Origin: Carnegiea gigantea
Lineage: Eukaryota > Streptophyta > Magnoliopsida > Caryophyllales > Cactaceae
DNA: 64,000 nucleotides
Assembly (NCBI GenBank): GCA_029747015.1
Contig: JAKOGI010000001.1
Coordinates: 3,723,501 to 3,787,500 of the forward strand
Direction of reading: 5' to 3'
Below are positions 33,578 to 45,751 of the stretch, piece after piece (the stretch's first letter is position 1; each line of letters begins with the position of its first letter). The position numbers and the translations under genes were made by a program. Under the pieces are notes generated by a model. It had not been told where the DNA came from. It made no database searches and saw nothing but the letters and a program-made list of their open reading frames with translations.

Positions 33578-35629
33578 TGTGTGTGACTAGAGTGAGAAAC
33601 TACCCATAAGGTATAACATTGCGTGGGCCGCATCCCGATCCGTTGTGTGTAGTTAATTGGTGGCCTGTTTAGGTCCCGATCCATTTACTAAATTCAACAG
33701 GTTTATATCCCTTTTTAAGGTCCATCAATTTATGCCCACTGTTCCATTGCCGAATCCCCATATTCAATTATTAAAATTCAGATCATACAATAAAAAAATG
33801 TGAAAAGGGTGCGCACGATGAGGTAAAGAGTTAATTGCCAAAATATATGCAATAAGGCAACAAAAGCAGATATGAAAGCAAGTGTTGACCTCCATCTTTT
33901 AGTCACACGCACAATAGAATATTTTATTATAAAATTTGCAGTTGCCACTTATAATGATGAATATAAACATAGGGCAATGCATGCCAAAGTTGGCAACTTG
34001 CTTATCAGCATCCAATCGAAGAAACATTTTATAGTAGTCTTCAAAGTGACTTAATGAGTGCCATAGGCACATGTCTTAAATTAGGCATTTCATTAAAGGA
34101 CAAATCTAATGGGTACAAAAAATAAAGAACAATAAGTGGTTTCCCTGCTATACCACAAGATTTTGGCCAATTGAAGCATCAAACACATTGCTCAAGTGCC
34201 TAGCATCCAATAGATTGCAGTAACCTAAACGCTATCAATACTGTACTTCTTCTTTTCACTTAATGTTGAAAAGTAAAATCTATGATGCCGTGAGTTGGCA
34301 TTTTGTTGGCCGCACCCATTTCGACACGACCTGACACGAATTCCAACCGGATACGGGTCGGACCTGACAAGGTGCAATCCGACACCTCTGGGTTGAAGAA
34401 TATGTACTCCTCTTTCGGGTTGCAAATACAGGTGGAAGAGAGAAGCAGAAAACATGTCTAGAGTATAGTTCATCTTTATTGTTCTTTTTAAAGTCTTTGT
34501 ACAGTTTCGATCCCCCCCCCAATCTGTCTTTGTCTGTTAGGGGTGTGTAAGACCGGTTAATCGATTTTTAGTTTAAAAAAATTCAAACCGTAACCGAACC
34601 GAAAGCATTGGTTAACCGAAAATTTCAGTTTGTCCAAAACTCGAGCCATAACCGAATCGAAAAAGTCGATTAATCGGTTTTTCGGTTCGGTTAACCGACT
34701 TTTCTATTCGATTATCGGTTAACTGTTCATAAGTAATAAAAACGTATACTTTCTTATCTAAATTTTTTATTTTTTATGTTTAATTTTTTTATAAAAATTA
34801 AATTTTGGTTACCAGTTATAAATAATAAAAAATTGCACTTTCTTACCTAAATTTTTTATTTTTTATGTATATTTTTTAAAAAATAAAATTATTTTCGGAT
34901 CGGTTAACCGAATTTTCAAACTGTTCGAACCATAACCAAACCGAAAATCAAATTTTTTTCCGGTTCGGTTAATCGAACCGATTTTTTTGAAAAATTTATT
35001 CATGGAAAACAAAAATTAGGGTTTTTCTCTTTTACGCTTTGATGCCTTTCATTTGAAGTGGAGTGGGGGGCTTTTAAAAAAAACTAATTTGAAGTGTTGG
35101 TTTACAACATATTTAATCATGGGACCACGTCAAACTCCAAGTCTTCAAGGCCTAATCTTACTTGAGTTTTGTATCTACTTTCACCCTCAAATAATTGTCA
35201 TAAATTTGAAGCATTAATATTTTAAAAAATTATTCATAATAATTATGGATAAACTTTAAATTTTTAAAAAAAATCTAGGAAGGACCTAAAAATTTAGATT
35301 AAAAAAAATAAAAATAGCGATGCCCTATGTTTTTTCCCCCCCCAACGGAAAGTTAAATTTTTATTTTTCTAAGACTGGCCGCGAGGCATAAACATAAAGT
35401 CATAACCACCTGGGGTGCATCTTACATTTCCGTCACCCCCCCCCCCCCCAAAAAAAAAGCGCCCAAAACAGCCATCATCTCATTGAGTCATAAACACAAA
35501 CACCTGGTGTGCATGTTACTTTCTCCCGTCCCCCACTTCATCTTCCTCCTCAGCACCACCGTTTCCAATTAGAATTACAAACGTGCACTGTAGCCTGGAG
35601 GGGAGGAAGGGAGGGAGGGAGGGAGAGAG
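33378..35629. other. Intergenic region between the LTR array and the RRP43 leader
   Basis: Contains a GA microsatellite (33546-33575) running into GT repeats, a hAT-like relic (34538-34995), short C runs (34512-34520; 14 C at 35436-35449) and otherwise AT-rich sequence. No gene recognised. Confidence 0.45.
34538..34995. mobile_element. hAT-like relic with CGGTTCGGTTAACCGA repeats
   Basis: Begins TAGGGGTGTGTAAGACCGG, a common start of plant non-autonomous hAT elements. Both halves are packed with GGTT(C/A)GGTTAACCGA words in both orientations around an AT-rich centre. The right terminus and a target duplication were not found, so it is probably truncated. Confidence 0.5.
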
Positions 35630-36491
35630 CGAGAGAAAGAGAGGCGCGATTGTGCGGGTTGAGAAAGACCGACAGGTATGCGCACATGTCTGCTTCTCCT
35701 TTTGCTGCTTCACCCTCTTTTTCCTCACCATCTTCAGCTTCATCTTCCTCTGTCCCCTACCTAGGCGTGTCCGTGTCGGGTCGGGTCCGGCACCCATTTA
35801 GCCGAGTCGGAGCATCATAACAACTGGAAACCCGCTTGCAACTTGAAGATATTGTGAAAATTTTGTATTTTTCCTTCTGTTGTGCGATTAATAATTTGTG
35901 GGATTTTCTGTTTTTCTTTATGAATGAAATTTAGATGTCAATCCGGTGAAGTTTCTGTTTGATATGTTATAAATGTCTTGTTTTACTGGATTACATTACA
36001 TCCTTTGAGTGGGATGTTTTGCCTTGTATCCCAGCGCAATGATCCAGATCACAAAGTGCAATCTCCATTTCCCCTTATTGAGATTTCTGTTTATGTCAGA
36101 TTGTTAGTGCCTATAAGTTTCCCTGTAATTACATGCTGCATCAGACATGTTGCTTCCCAGCTAATATATAATGGCCTTGAAGATAACAAGGTAAGATCTT
36201 TTTATGCGAGGCGCATTTAGACTAGAATAGATTTTTTCACCGAAGGGTTGTTTTCGAATTTTCTGTTCGGTAATCAGTGTAAAGCTTTGACAGCTTCATC
36301 TGTCGTGCAGCCGGTTCTGCTTTCTAGAGCCTTTTTTTTCTTAAAAAAACCCAACTTGGTCTGAGTGTTCATAGAACGTCAAATTATCAGCCTACCTAAT
36401 CAGCATGGTTAATGTATTTGTGTTCTTATTTACTTGTTTATTCTTACAGTAGTAGTGTTGGGTATCTGAGGACATATTGAGGTGGCAGGAG
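35630..36491 (+). repeat. RRP43 5' leader with 5'UTR intron; right arm of the inverted duplication
   Basis: Leader exon ending CGACAG at 35675, donor GTATGCG, intron 35676-36449, acceptor TTCTTACAG, short leader exon 36450-36491, then the RRP43 ATG. It mirrors the CTU2 leader at 16624-17512 in order and sequence, including the 156-nt open cassette (36035-36190). It differs by about 60 extra bases near 36270-36330. Confidence 0.8.
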
Positions 36492-39400
36492 ATGGGTTCA
36501 TCAGATGCCTCTGGAGATTTGTCAGCTCATATGGAGGTTGACGCCTTCAGGCGCTTATTCCCCATCCAGTTCTATGAAAAGCATTTTGTTCAATCCATAC
36601 GGCCCGATGCTCGACCACTTAACTCTGCCAGAGATTCAACTATTGCTCTTGGTTGGTTTATGCTTGTTTTACTTATTTCAGCATGCTTTCTTCCTCCTTA
36701 TTGGTTTATTCTATTGTATGCGATATCTTGAACTGTAAATCCTGTGCAGGGGCTGTTGCATCTGCCAATGGTTCCGCCCTTGTAAAAATTGGTTGCACTG
36801 TAAGTGGTAAACTGAATTATCTTATTTTATTGCATTTGTTTTGGTTTTATATTCAGTTACATGGAGCATGAATGCCTTTGGGATGGGCTTATGGATGACA
36901 ATTATCTGGGGGGGGGGGGAGAGAGAGAGAGAGAGAGAGAGAATCATTTAGTCTGTTCTTGAGTTGCAGTGAGCGTGCTTCTTTGAGAAGGCATTCCTGT
37001 TTAATGGATTCATTGTTGGTTTGTTTTTGAACTGTATGTGTAGTTAGTATGTATGGGGGTGTTTGTTAATTGAATTGTATACCTTCTGCAGACCATGTTA
37101 GCTGCCGTTAAAATGGAAGTCATGACTCCTTCAATAGAGTTACCTGATGAGGGTAAACTAGGTAAGCTACCCTCTCACCACATTTGTTTTATTTCCTTTC
37201 TGTTATTTTGTTGTGATCGTTTCTTGGTCATTATTGAGTATGTAGAAGTTTTGACTTCCTTTCTTCTGCAGCTATTGAGTTTCACATGCCTCCTATCTGT
37301 TCCCCCATCATTAGGCCTGGCAGGCCTGCTGAGGCCGCACCAGTTATATCAAAGCAGCTATCTGACACCATCTCAAGGTATGTAGATGGCTTATAGTAAC
37401 TCTCCAGTTTTAAAAGCAAACATAGGTATTATCTGTTTATCTGCAAATCACTTATCAGTCATCTTCTAAGCAGCATTTTTACTGCCTTTCGCCCAAATTT
37501 TACTTGCCACATATTTTTGTTTTGACGTAACTTTTGAGGAAACCTAGGGAATGTCAGTGAATGTCATTATTCGTATCACCAAAAAAAATGTCATTTAAAT
37601 GCTAAATGGCATTTGAATTTGGCTTTTGGATGTTTGTCAATATAAGAAGGAATGATTGAAAGTGTATTATGTGAAACAAACACTGTTTCCCATTTTTGTT
37701 GTGGCTCCTTTTGTAAGTTAGTGACATGACTAACATCCGTTTGGTGTCTTCTTAAAACAATATTTGATTACTCATAATAAAGAAAGTTCAAATATATACT
37801 GGTTACTATTATATGAGTGGTCATATTTTTGCTTTGGACAATGGAAAATTGTAAGGTTGAAATTCTATCAGAAGAGAAGGGTTGCAGTGATTCAAAGTTT
37901 CAGTTTTTCATCTTTCTCTTATCGAGAAGGCTTTAGCCTTTCTTTTTTTTAACTTTTGCTTTGACATACTTTTTTTGAGGACACACAAACTTATGTACTT
38001 AGCTAATTTGCTTGAAACTTAGAAAATGTAGAAAAAGCAATTTAGTTCAATTCCATATCCTGAGACACCTATCTAGATGAGTGTGGGGGGTTTTGGATGT
38101 AGCATCCTTACCCTAAATTGCCAAATTACAAAGGAGGGGGGGTCTGTTATGCTTTAGATTGAAAAACCACTACTTGCTACTATTCAATGGAACAGAAGCA
38201 GAGGACAATTTAGAGGCATTTGCTCCAATTGACTAGAATTCCAGCCCAAAGAAGTTATCTCAAAATTGCTTTTTCATTTGTCCAGAAAGTGGACCTAAAA
38301 TGAATTCGTAAACCAAGCTTAAATTTAAAGACTCGGAATTTTTGGGCCCACTGTTTACCAGCATAGCCTTCATCTTGTGTTGGCCTTTTCTTGTTTTTTC
38401 CTGTTTTGAGTCTCTTTCCTCCCCTCCCCCTTTTTTCTGTTTGGGGGGTGGGGAGATTGTGTTTGTCTTAGCGTACTCCTTCCATGTGTTTGGTCTTACC
38501 ACAGACAAATCAGATCTTGGTCATGTTTTAAATACGGTATATGCACAATGTATGGAGGTCTAGGATTCCATAATCTATATAGTATGATTAGAGGTGGGTA
38601 ATAGGTCAGTCAGGTCGGGTTGTTGTATTGAACTTAAACAGGTTGAGAATCCCTCGACTTGAACTTAAACCATTTATTAAATGGGTTGGAAAATCTTGAC
38701 TTGTACCCATTTAATTTTTAAACTGGTTAACCCATTTAACCCGTTCAAGACAAACAAGTCGAGTTTAGTTACCTAATTATCCATTTACCCTATTAAGATT
38801 TTCAAGTAATATGTAATTACATAACACTAGCAATAAGTTTACATATCACATTGTACAATTACCATCCAAAGCTCATCCGATTCATTATAATTCACATTTT
38901 CATATTTATTTTTTCTTAGTTATCAAAGAAAAGGGTAAACAAGGAAATCATAAACGGGTAAATGGGCTCTCCTATTTAATCTATTTAACTAAACGAAATT
39001 AAATAGGTATTTTTTCATGTCAGGAATCTCGACGTGAACCTAACCCCTTTAATTAAACGGGTTGAACGTGTCAACCCAACCCATTTAATTAAATGGGTTG
39101 AAAATTGTACCCAAATCCAGTTAATTTCATGTCGGTAATCATCTCGGGTCAGCTTTACCCAACTCTAAGTGTGATGCATCATGAATGGACTTTCCTAAGC
39201 ATGCATCCAGAAGCATTCATTTAGTAACTCACATCACAGTGTTTTTGGCTAAGTACTGCTGCTGTATGCCACTAGGCTGACCATTAATGAGCCCCACTGC
39301 AGAACAGAACAGCCTACATTTTGAGATCACAAGCCTTGTTTAAGCCACTTCTCTCCCCCCACCCTCCCTCCTTTGCCCTCATTTCAATGGCTATGTGCAT

Positions 39401-42400
39401 CATATCCTCTTATCGGTTGATGATTTATCAAAACATCTGCAAGTATAATCTATAGCCCACCAGGTCCAAATCAATAAATATGGTGGCTATTTGGTTCTCT
39501 AATTCTATCAGCTACCGATTTGCAGTAGCTCAACATATTTTTTAAAATTTGTTTAAAATAATTTTTTGGGTCAGCTAGGCAATGCATGAGCTCAATGTTA
39601 TGTTTAACTTCTCTAGATATGATCCTTCTTTAAGGGGGAAACTACTGGGGGAGCAGGAATTTGTCGTCATATAGTTGACGAACATATTATATTTGGATCT
39701 CCAGTGCTGGGATGATAAACTTAAAGGAGTTGTGCTTGGTCAGTGGAAAAGCCGCTTGGATGGCCTACCTGGTAACTATTCTTTCATTTCTTGTTTTCAT
39801 ACTCTGGGTGATTTTGTTTATTTCAAAAGAAAATGAGAAAAGAACTGAATAAGGTGGGAGGATGATGTGGTTGGCCTCTTTTGTATTTCAATGAGATTTA
39901 TCACTTAGACTTTGTTTTCAACCGTTTCCAGGATATATGCTGTTTGGATGCTGATGGTGCTCTTTTTGATGCCGCATTACTTGCTGCAGTTGCTGCCTTA
40001 TCTCATTGTGCGTTGCTCACTCTCTTTTTTTTAGTGTATTGAGGTTCCTTCTTTCCTTTTTGCTTGTGTATCTTGTGTTCTTCTTGTTTGTTCTCTCTCA
40101 CTTTCTTATTCTGGCACTGGGTCCAGTGACTGCTATTTGTGTATAGGTGCTGATTGTAATTACCTTGGCTGCTTTTTGTAGTCACGTATTATTTCTGATT
40201 GCAATTGCCTTGGTTCTTGGTAGATTTCTTGACCTCCTCTCCCCCTTGTTCCCGTTTGTTAGGTCAGTTAAGGAATCCAGGGATTTGCAAACTGGATTTG
40301 CTTTTGAGTTTTGATAAAAAGTCTTGTAGCTTGTGTCTGTAGCTTTAAATATTATAGATAATGTAGACCAACGTAGGTAGAAGAATCTGCAACTTTTTTT
40401 TTTTTTTTTTTTTAGGGTTTCATTTATTTATTCGTTTTGAATCTGTTAGTTCATCACAGGAATTGTCATAGGGCTTTATCCAGTTATGGCACTTGAGCTT
40501 GATTTCTGGTAGTCTTTGTAATTCAGCGGAAACGAGGAACTTATAAAAGGGATTTAAGATGGTAATGGAATCAGTAGGACTTTTTCCCATGCCCTCTTGT
40601 CTGCTGTTGTATTCTTTTCTTTTGTAAGGCGAGTGGGGGGACTGGTGGTGAGAATTAGGTACTTAGCGCTGTTTGAATAAAAGAGGTCCTAGTGAAACAG
40701 CCTGTCTGCAGCCCAGGGTTCTGCAGTTCCCGGCAAGGCTGTTATAGTATGCCCTCCTTCCGTATACACACCCCCCCAAAAAAAAAAAAAAATGGGGGGG
40801 GGGGGGTTTAGTGTCTGAGCAACTTGATGGTGACTTGTAATGCAGTTTAGGGGGCAGTTTTTTTCTAAAATGACTTGCAGCTGATTGGCTGCTACCTGTA
40901 TGGAGAGTCTCGGAAACCACCTGCTGATTTAGAGGTCGAGCATCTCTCAAGTATAGCATATATTCAACTCTAGGAGGGCGAGAGAGAAAGGTTGCTTCTA
41001 CAGACTCTCTACCATTTTCAGCTGCTCTGGTGAAGCAGAATGTGGAAATGAAAAGTTTGATGGCAGAAAGTAGACAGCACTTCTGTTGTAAAGGCAATCT
41101 TGATAAAGCTTCAGTATAGCTAATGGCAAGGGCTTGGCATTGTCAAAAGCTATCACAAAGATAATGACTTTTTCAAACCCGTTCAATTCTCTAAGCAGAC
41201 TGGCTTGGGCTTGAAAAATTGTCACTTTCTATCCCATAAAAGTGGTCCTCTTCTCTTTTATAAAAGTCCTAGATTGAGTCCCTTTTTACTACTATTAGTA
41301 CTGAAACCTCTTTCCTCTTTCAAAATCAGTATGAAATATCCCGTTGACGTTCCTTAAAGAACTTTCATTCCCAAGGTAGGACTAATTTGTAGGTGAAGAG
41401 ATTGTGAGAAAGGAACGGATATTGAGTAAGTATAAATGCATGGCCTGTTATGCTGGAGTCATAATGAGTATTCTGTTTATTCTGGCTTGCATTTCAAGAA
41501 GGACCTTCCCTTATTATTTGTATGTACTTCAGTCTCTTGTTAAAGAAGCAAATACTAAAGGAAAAGCAGCCTTCTCTTCTGAGGTTTTAATGCTAGTAAG
41601 ACAGCATGAACCAAAATGACAGTCTGCTGTGGTAACAGCCAGTTGCTTCTGTTGGATCTCTCTCCTCTTGAGAGTCAATGTAGTAGGCAGCTTGCCAAGC
41701 ATATTCTTTGTTTTCTTTTTTTCCTTTTTGGATCTCTGCTGTATCCACTGCCCACTGGCATTCCTGCAGTTTATCATCTTTTTGTAAGTTTTTGTTAGCG
41801 AACTGTAAACATGCTTTTCAGTTGGACAAGTTTTTGCTTTTTGTGTAGGTGGGCATATTGTTGTGTGAAACATATTTCATTCTTTGGAGCTTTCTTAATT
41901 TGCAGTGCGAATCCCTGTCGTGTCCCTGAACGAGGAAGGAAGAGTTTTCATTGTGCCAGAGGAAGAGGAAGGCAAGGCTGGGAAAGAGCCTGTTAACGAG
42001 GAGAAGAGAAAACTCACTTTAAGTAGTATTCCATTCTCGCTTACATGTATCCTTCACAAGAATTATATATTAGCTGATCCCACTGCAGAAGAAGAATCCA
42101 TTGTAGACACCTCGGTTACTGTGGTGTTAAATCCCTCTGGACAACTTGTTTCTCTTTACAAGCCTGGTGGGCCTATTCTGGCCCACACATCAGCCATCCA
42201 GGTGAGCTCTACTTCTCTGCCTTAAATGCCATGCTATGCTATCTGAATTACAAAAGATGATGCAAACCAAGAATTCAACATACAACCACAATGCAAGTTT
42301 AAGATGTACTGTTCACATATTTTGGACTGGCAGCTCTATCCTAAAGATAGGCCAAGGCCTCGTTGGTGGGATAGCGGACTGCTCACTCTGTTATATGGTT

Positions 42401-43048
42401 CTGCATTCTGTGTGGCTCCAGACCTGTTCCTGGTTCTGTAGTCTTAAGGGTCTCACTGATGCCTAGGAAGGCGAGTTCTAGAGTCTGGACTTGTAGCGAT
42501 TATCTGATTCATAAATCTCCATAGACATGTTTGAAAAAGCGTGATTTTTGTCTTGCCTTCTAAATTTAGGTTGTCACATTTTTAACTGTCTGCTTCACTT
42601 GTATAGCAAAGTTCTGTATTAGACTGCTCATTTGCCTTGCGTAACAAATCTTGCGCCCAAGGCTTGCATGGATGTAGCTGTAGACAACTTGATCTAGATC
42701 AATGCATGCAAAACTTTAATAAAATACGCAAGGCAACTCCTGTCATTGTCTACTCGCGCCACACCAGCCTAGGCAAGACTCCCAAGTTATGGATTTGGAT
42801 TTGAGGCAAGGCAACACCGAACGCATGTTTCTGTATTAGACACTTCATCGAGTGTATGTTTTACTCGTACTGTTGTTTTAAGTTTTGAAACACACGATAA
42901 TTTAGGACTAGGACATCTGAAACTATTCCCGTGATTCTGCTAACTATGATGCCCTCGCCTGCAGGATTGTATTGCATTAACAAGGCAGAGAGTGAAGGGG
43001 CTGCAGCAAATCTTGGCTGAAGCTATTTCTGATATGGAGGTTGACTAA
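36492..43048 (+). CDS. RRP43: RRP43, exosome complex ring subunit (RNase PH family)
   Basis: Eight coding exons: 36492-36651, 36750-36799, 37092-37161, 37272-37377, 39705-39771, 39932-40007, 41906-42201, 42965-43048; 909 nt, 302 aa, all GT-AG, phases consistent. The protein reads MGSSDASGDLSAHMEVDAFR, then FPIQFYEKHF, RPDARPLNSARDSTIALG, ANGSALVKIGCT, MLAAVKMEVMTPSIELPDEG, EFHMPPICSPIIRPGRPAE, LKELCLVSGKAAWMAYL, ALFDAALLAAVAALSHLRIP, SLYKPGGPILAHTSAIQDCI, and ends AEAISDMEVD. This is the RRP43/EXOSC8-type RNase PH fold, a structural subunit of the six-membered exosome ring that channels RNA for 3'-5' decay and rRNA/snoRNA processing in nucleus and cytoplasm. Length agrees with the plant family as I recall it. 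Large introns hold a hAT-like element and homopolymer tracts. The 5' leader is homologous to that of CTU2. Confidence 0.93.
36908..36942. repeat. G12-(GA)n tract in RRP43 intron 2
   Basis: Twelve G at 36908-36919 run directly into a GA microsatellite ending near 36942. Confidence 0.9.
38589..39167. mobile_element. Non-autonomous hAT-like element in RRP43 intron 4
   Basis: 579 bp, starting TAGAGGTGGGTAATAGG and ending CTTTACCCAACTCTA, imperfect terminal inverted repeats. Flanked by AGTATGAT (38581-38588) and AGTGTGAT (39168-39175), an 8-bp target duplication with one mismatch, the hAT signature. Subterminal GGGTTGA/TTAACCC words are abundant. No transposase frame. Confidence 0.8.
40771..40806. 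repeat. C7-A15-T-G13 tract in RRP43 intron 6
   Basis: Seven C, fifteen A, one T, thirteen G in sequence. The C and G runs are complementary and could fold into a hairpin with an A-rich loop. Confidence 0.9.
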
Positions 43049-44044
43049 ATAGCAAGTGCCTTTGGAACTTACGGTTTTTGGAGTAGGTCCCAGTGACTCA
43101 AACGTGTACATCTCATAATCGTTTTTTTTTTTTTTTTGGAGGTTGATTTCCTCGTCTAAATTCTGTAGGATGACTGCAATCATTACGCATGTCAGTAGTT
43201 CGCACTACCAATGCGATGGTCCGTGTAAAATCATTCAGTAAGGATTGGCAAATTAGTTTTGCTGAGTTTAATTGGATTGGATGAATTTTTGGATGTGGTA
43301 AAAATGGGTTAAAGAATATGCAAGCTGAATTTGGTATATGGGAGGTGTTTGGCAAATAGTTTCTTGAAAAATTTTTTAGACTAAAATTAGTTGTTTGATG
43401 AAGTCACAAAGCTCATTTGAGTATTTGGTGAAAAAGCTTTTAAGAAAAGCTAAGTTGATTCCATAAGTTTTGTGGAATAGTATTTTAGAGAATTAGTTTT
43501 TTATTGCACAACTTTATTAGAAACAAGTAGTTTCATCAAATCGTTTTTCAACACAGCTAATTCAAAGAGTTAATACAAACAATGAACTCAAGTAGATACT
43601 AGTAATAGTTAATATAAACAAAAAGATACAGTTGACAGTTGTTCGTCGAATAGATTCATAGTCAAGGTTATTTCGAGTTTTAAGGAACAATATTGTAGTA
43701 TGTTCTTAAATGCTGATGTGTGCATTAAGTTTATGGGGGAAAAATAAAAATGCTATCATGAGGTTAATTTTGGGCCAATTGACTCGGATACTTAGCTATG
43801 CCCCAACACAATGGGGTGTCATATAGGGATAATTTTATGGATTTTAAATGTGGAAAATATTGTTCCTGTGTCCATGTTGAAGTTGATTTTAATTTGAATC
43901 TAATTTTATTCAATTTATTTGACTCTAAAATAAATTAGTTATTCCACTAAAATTTGGGTAAAAAATCAAGCGTTGTACAATTCGCTTGATCTAAAACATA
44001 TCTACTCTTGAATTTTTGAGTTGTCATATAAAATAACTCGGCTT

Positions 44045-44205
44045 CTTACATAAGGTAAGTATGATACAACAACACCACCACCACCGCCGCCTGGTGTGGC
44101 CGTGTAGGTCTTGCTTTCGCGGGGTCTGAGGAGATCCAGATGTAGACAACCTTACCTCTATCGGAATCTCGGTCCGTAGAGAGGTTGATTCCACATAAGG
44201 TAAGC
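44045..44205 (+). mobile_element. SINE-like fragment
   Basis: CTTTCGCGGGGTCTGAGGAG, TGTAGACAACCTTACCTCTA and GTAGAGAGGTTGATTCCA follow the order of the body and 3' part of tobacco TS-type and related plant SINEs as I remember them. Ends not determined. Confidence 0.5.
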
Positions 44206-44566
44206 ACGATCTACAGGGAAAATAATTTGAGTTTCGGTATTGTCTCATATGTGTTTTTCCCCTAATAATTAGAAACCCAAGTCTCTTATACCTCACGTAT
44301 ACCTTTTCATGTATCGTCATCAATATTATTGAATGGTCCCAATTATTTCTAATTTCCAGTAGCAATGAATTTATGGATGAAGGGGCACTTAAAAGGGTAT
44401 ATAAAATGATATGGAAAATTTGATCATTATTGCAGGAAAAAGATGCAAATGAATATGCAGAGAAAATATGTTAAATGAGAGCTGAGGCACATACAGTGCA
44501 CAGGTTATATGGCCTATTATGGTTTAATTGTTAAAATTGATACAGTGATGCTTATGGTTCCCTTAT

Positions 44567-44620
44567 ACAACAACAGCAACAATAACAACAACTTCCAGTG
44601 TGAGTCCCGCTTTCGCGCTT
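44567..44620 (+). mobile_element. Short SINE-like fragment (CAACAA run plus body)
   Basis: A CAACAA-rich stretch followed by CCAGTGTGAGTCCCGCTTTCG resembles the junction of the same SINE type. Very short; tentative. Confidence 0.35.
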
Positions 44621-45751
44621 ATGGTTCCCTTATCTCAGGGTAAAATCCTGACAAGTCTGAGGGGACGACATAAATGGATCACAAGTTCATAAATCAAACG
44701 AACCAGACTCAAATGCTTGTTAAAGTAGATACACACGTACTTATCTCCCTTTACAAAGGGAAATGCTTCATCCTAAATTTGAATTTGAGATCACTTAGAT
44801 GGAAGATACGTTATATACGACGTGAATTGGAGTGCGTTGATAGGTATATAAGTACATATTTAAAACTTTCAATAGGATTTTAATCGACCAAATGTCATAT
44901 CTATATAAAACAGTTACTATTTTGAAAAATACACAAATAAAAGCCTAAGAATTTTAAGATGTTGTCGCTAAATCTTTAATTGGAGTTACATCAAATATAT
45001 GGGATTAGATCTTAATCTCTCAAAATAGGTTCCAATAAAATACAGCTATATATAGAGGCTTATAAGTTGTCAATTTGAACTCAAAAGTTTTGATGAAAAG
45101 CACATTGTAAATATCTCATTTTCTTTTCGTTTTGTTGAATGGGATGAATTTTCGGCTAAAATATCGAATGAAAACTAAAATCGACAACATTATAGAATTA
45201 TGTGCATTTAAAGTAAACAATTTCTGATTTTCTCATTACATTTCAAGATTTATATATTCTAAAATTAAGTATGGCTGTGGTAGATTGATGTAACAATCAC
45301 ATAGATATATGATAATCTTTGGATCAAATAAAATGTTGATACTCTAATAATCCTCACTTTTAAAATGTATGTACATGATAGTCTCTTAACATGAATCGAA
45401 GCAAAATAATATTAAACTACAAACTCTTTTTAAATTTCTAGGAACCATTGTAATGGTCCTAATGGGACATATAGGGATTATATGTAATTTACTTGTAATA
45501 TACTTTACTATATATACAAGGTCAGACTCTCAGGTTTAGGTGAACCATTTATTCTCTAAATCTCATAAGGTGTCACAGCTGAAAAGAGTCTTCCAAACTC
45601 TCAGCTCCTAATTCAACCACACACAAAAAAAAAAAAAAAAAATCATTTGCCTTAGGGTTTTTCGGTACCTTTTTCCCCAATCAATGAACCCAACCCTTGT
45701 TCTCATTTTCTCCCACGGCACTAGAGTTCCGCCTCTCCTTAACCCGATTGC

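Larger units (their letters stand above)
43049..45750. other. Intergenic region 3' of RRP43, AT-rich with SINE-like pieces
   Basis: No gene recognised. Two SINE-like fragments are listed separately. The stretch 45430-45640 (promoter-like TATATATA, then a leader with a purine/A run) could be the leftover LTR and leader of the old Copia relic that follows, but I cannot define its ends. Confidence 0.4.

Noticed and set aside
35509..35820. 103-residue open frame upstream of RRP43
   Set aside because: Spans the leader exon and the intron start and is not preserved as a frame in the CTU2 leader.
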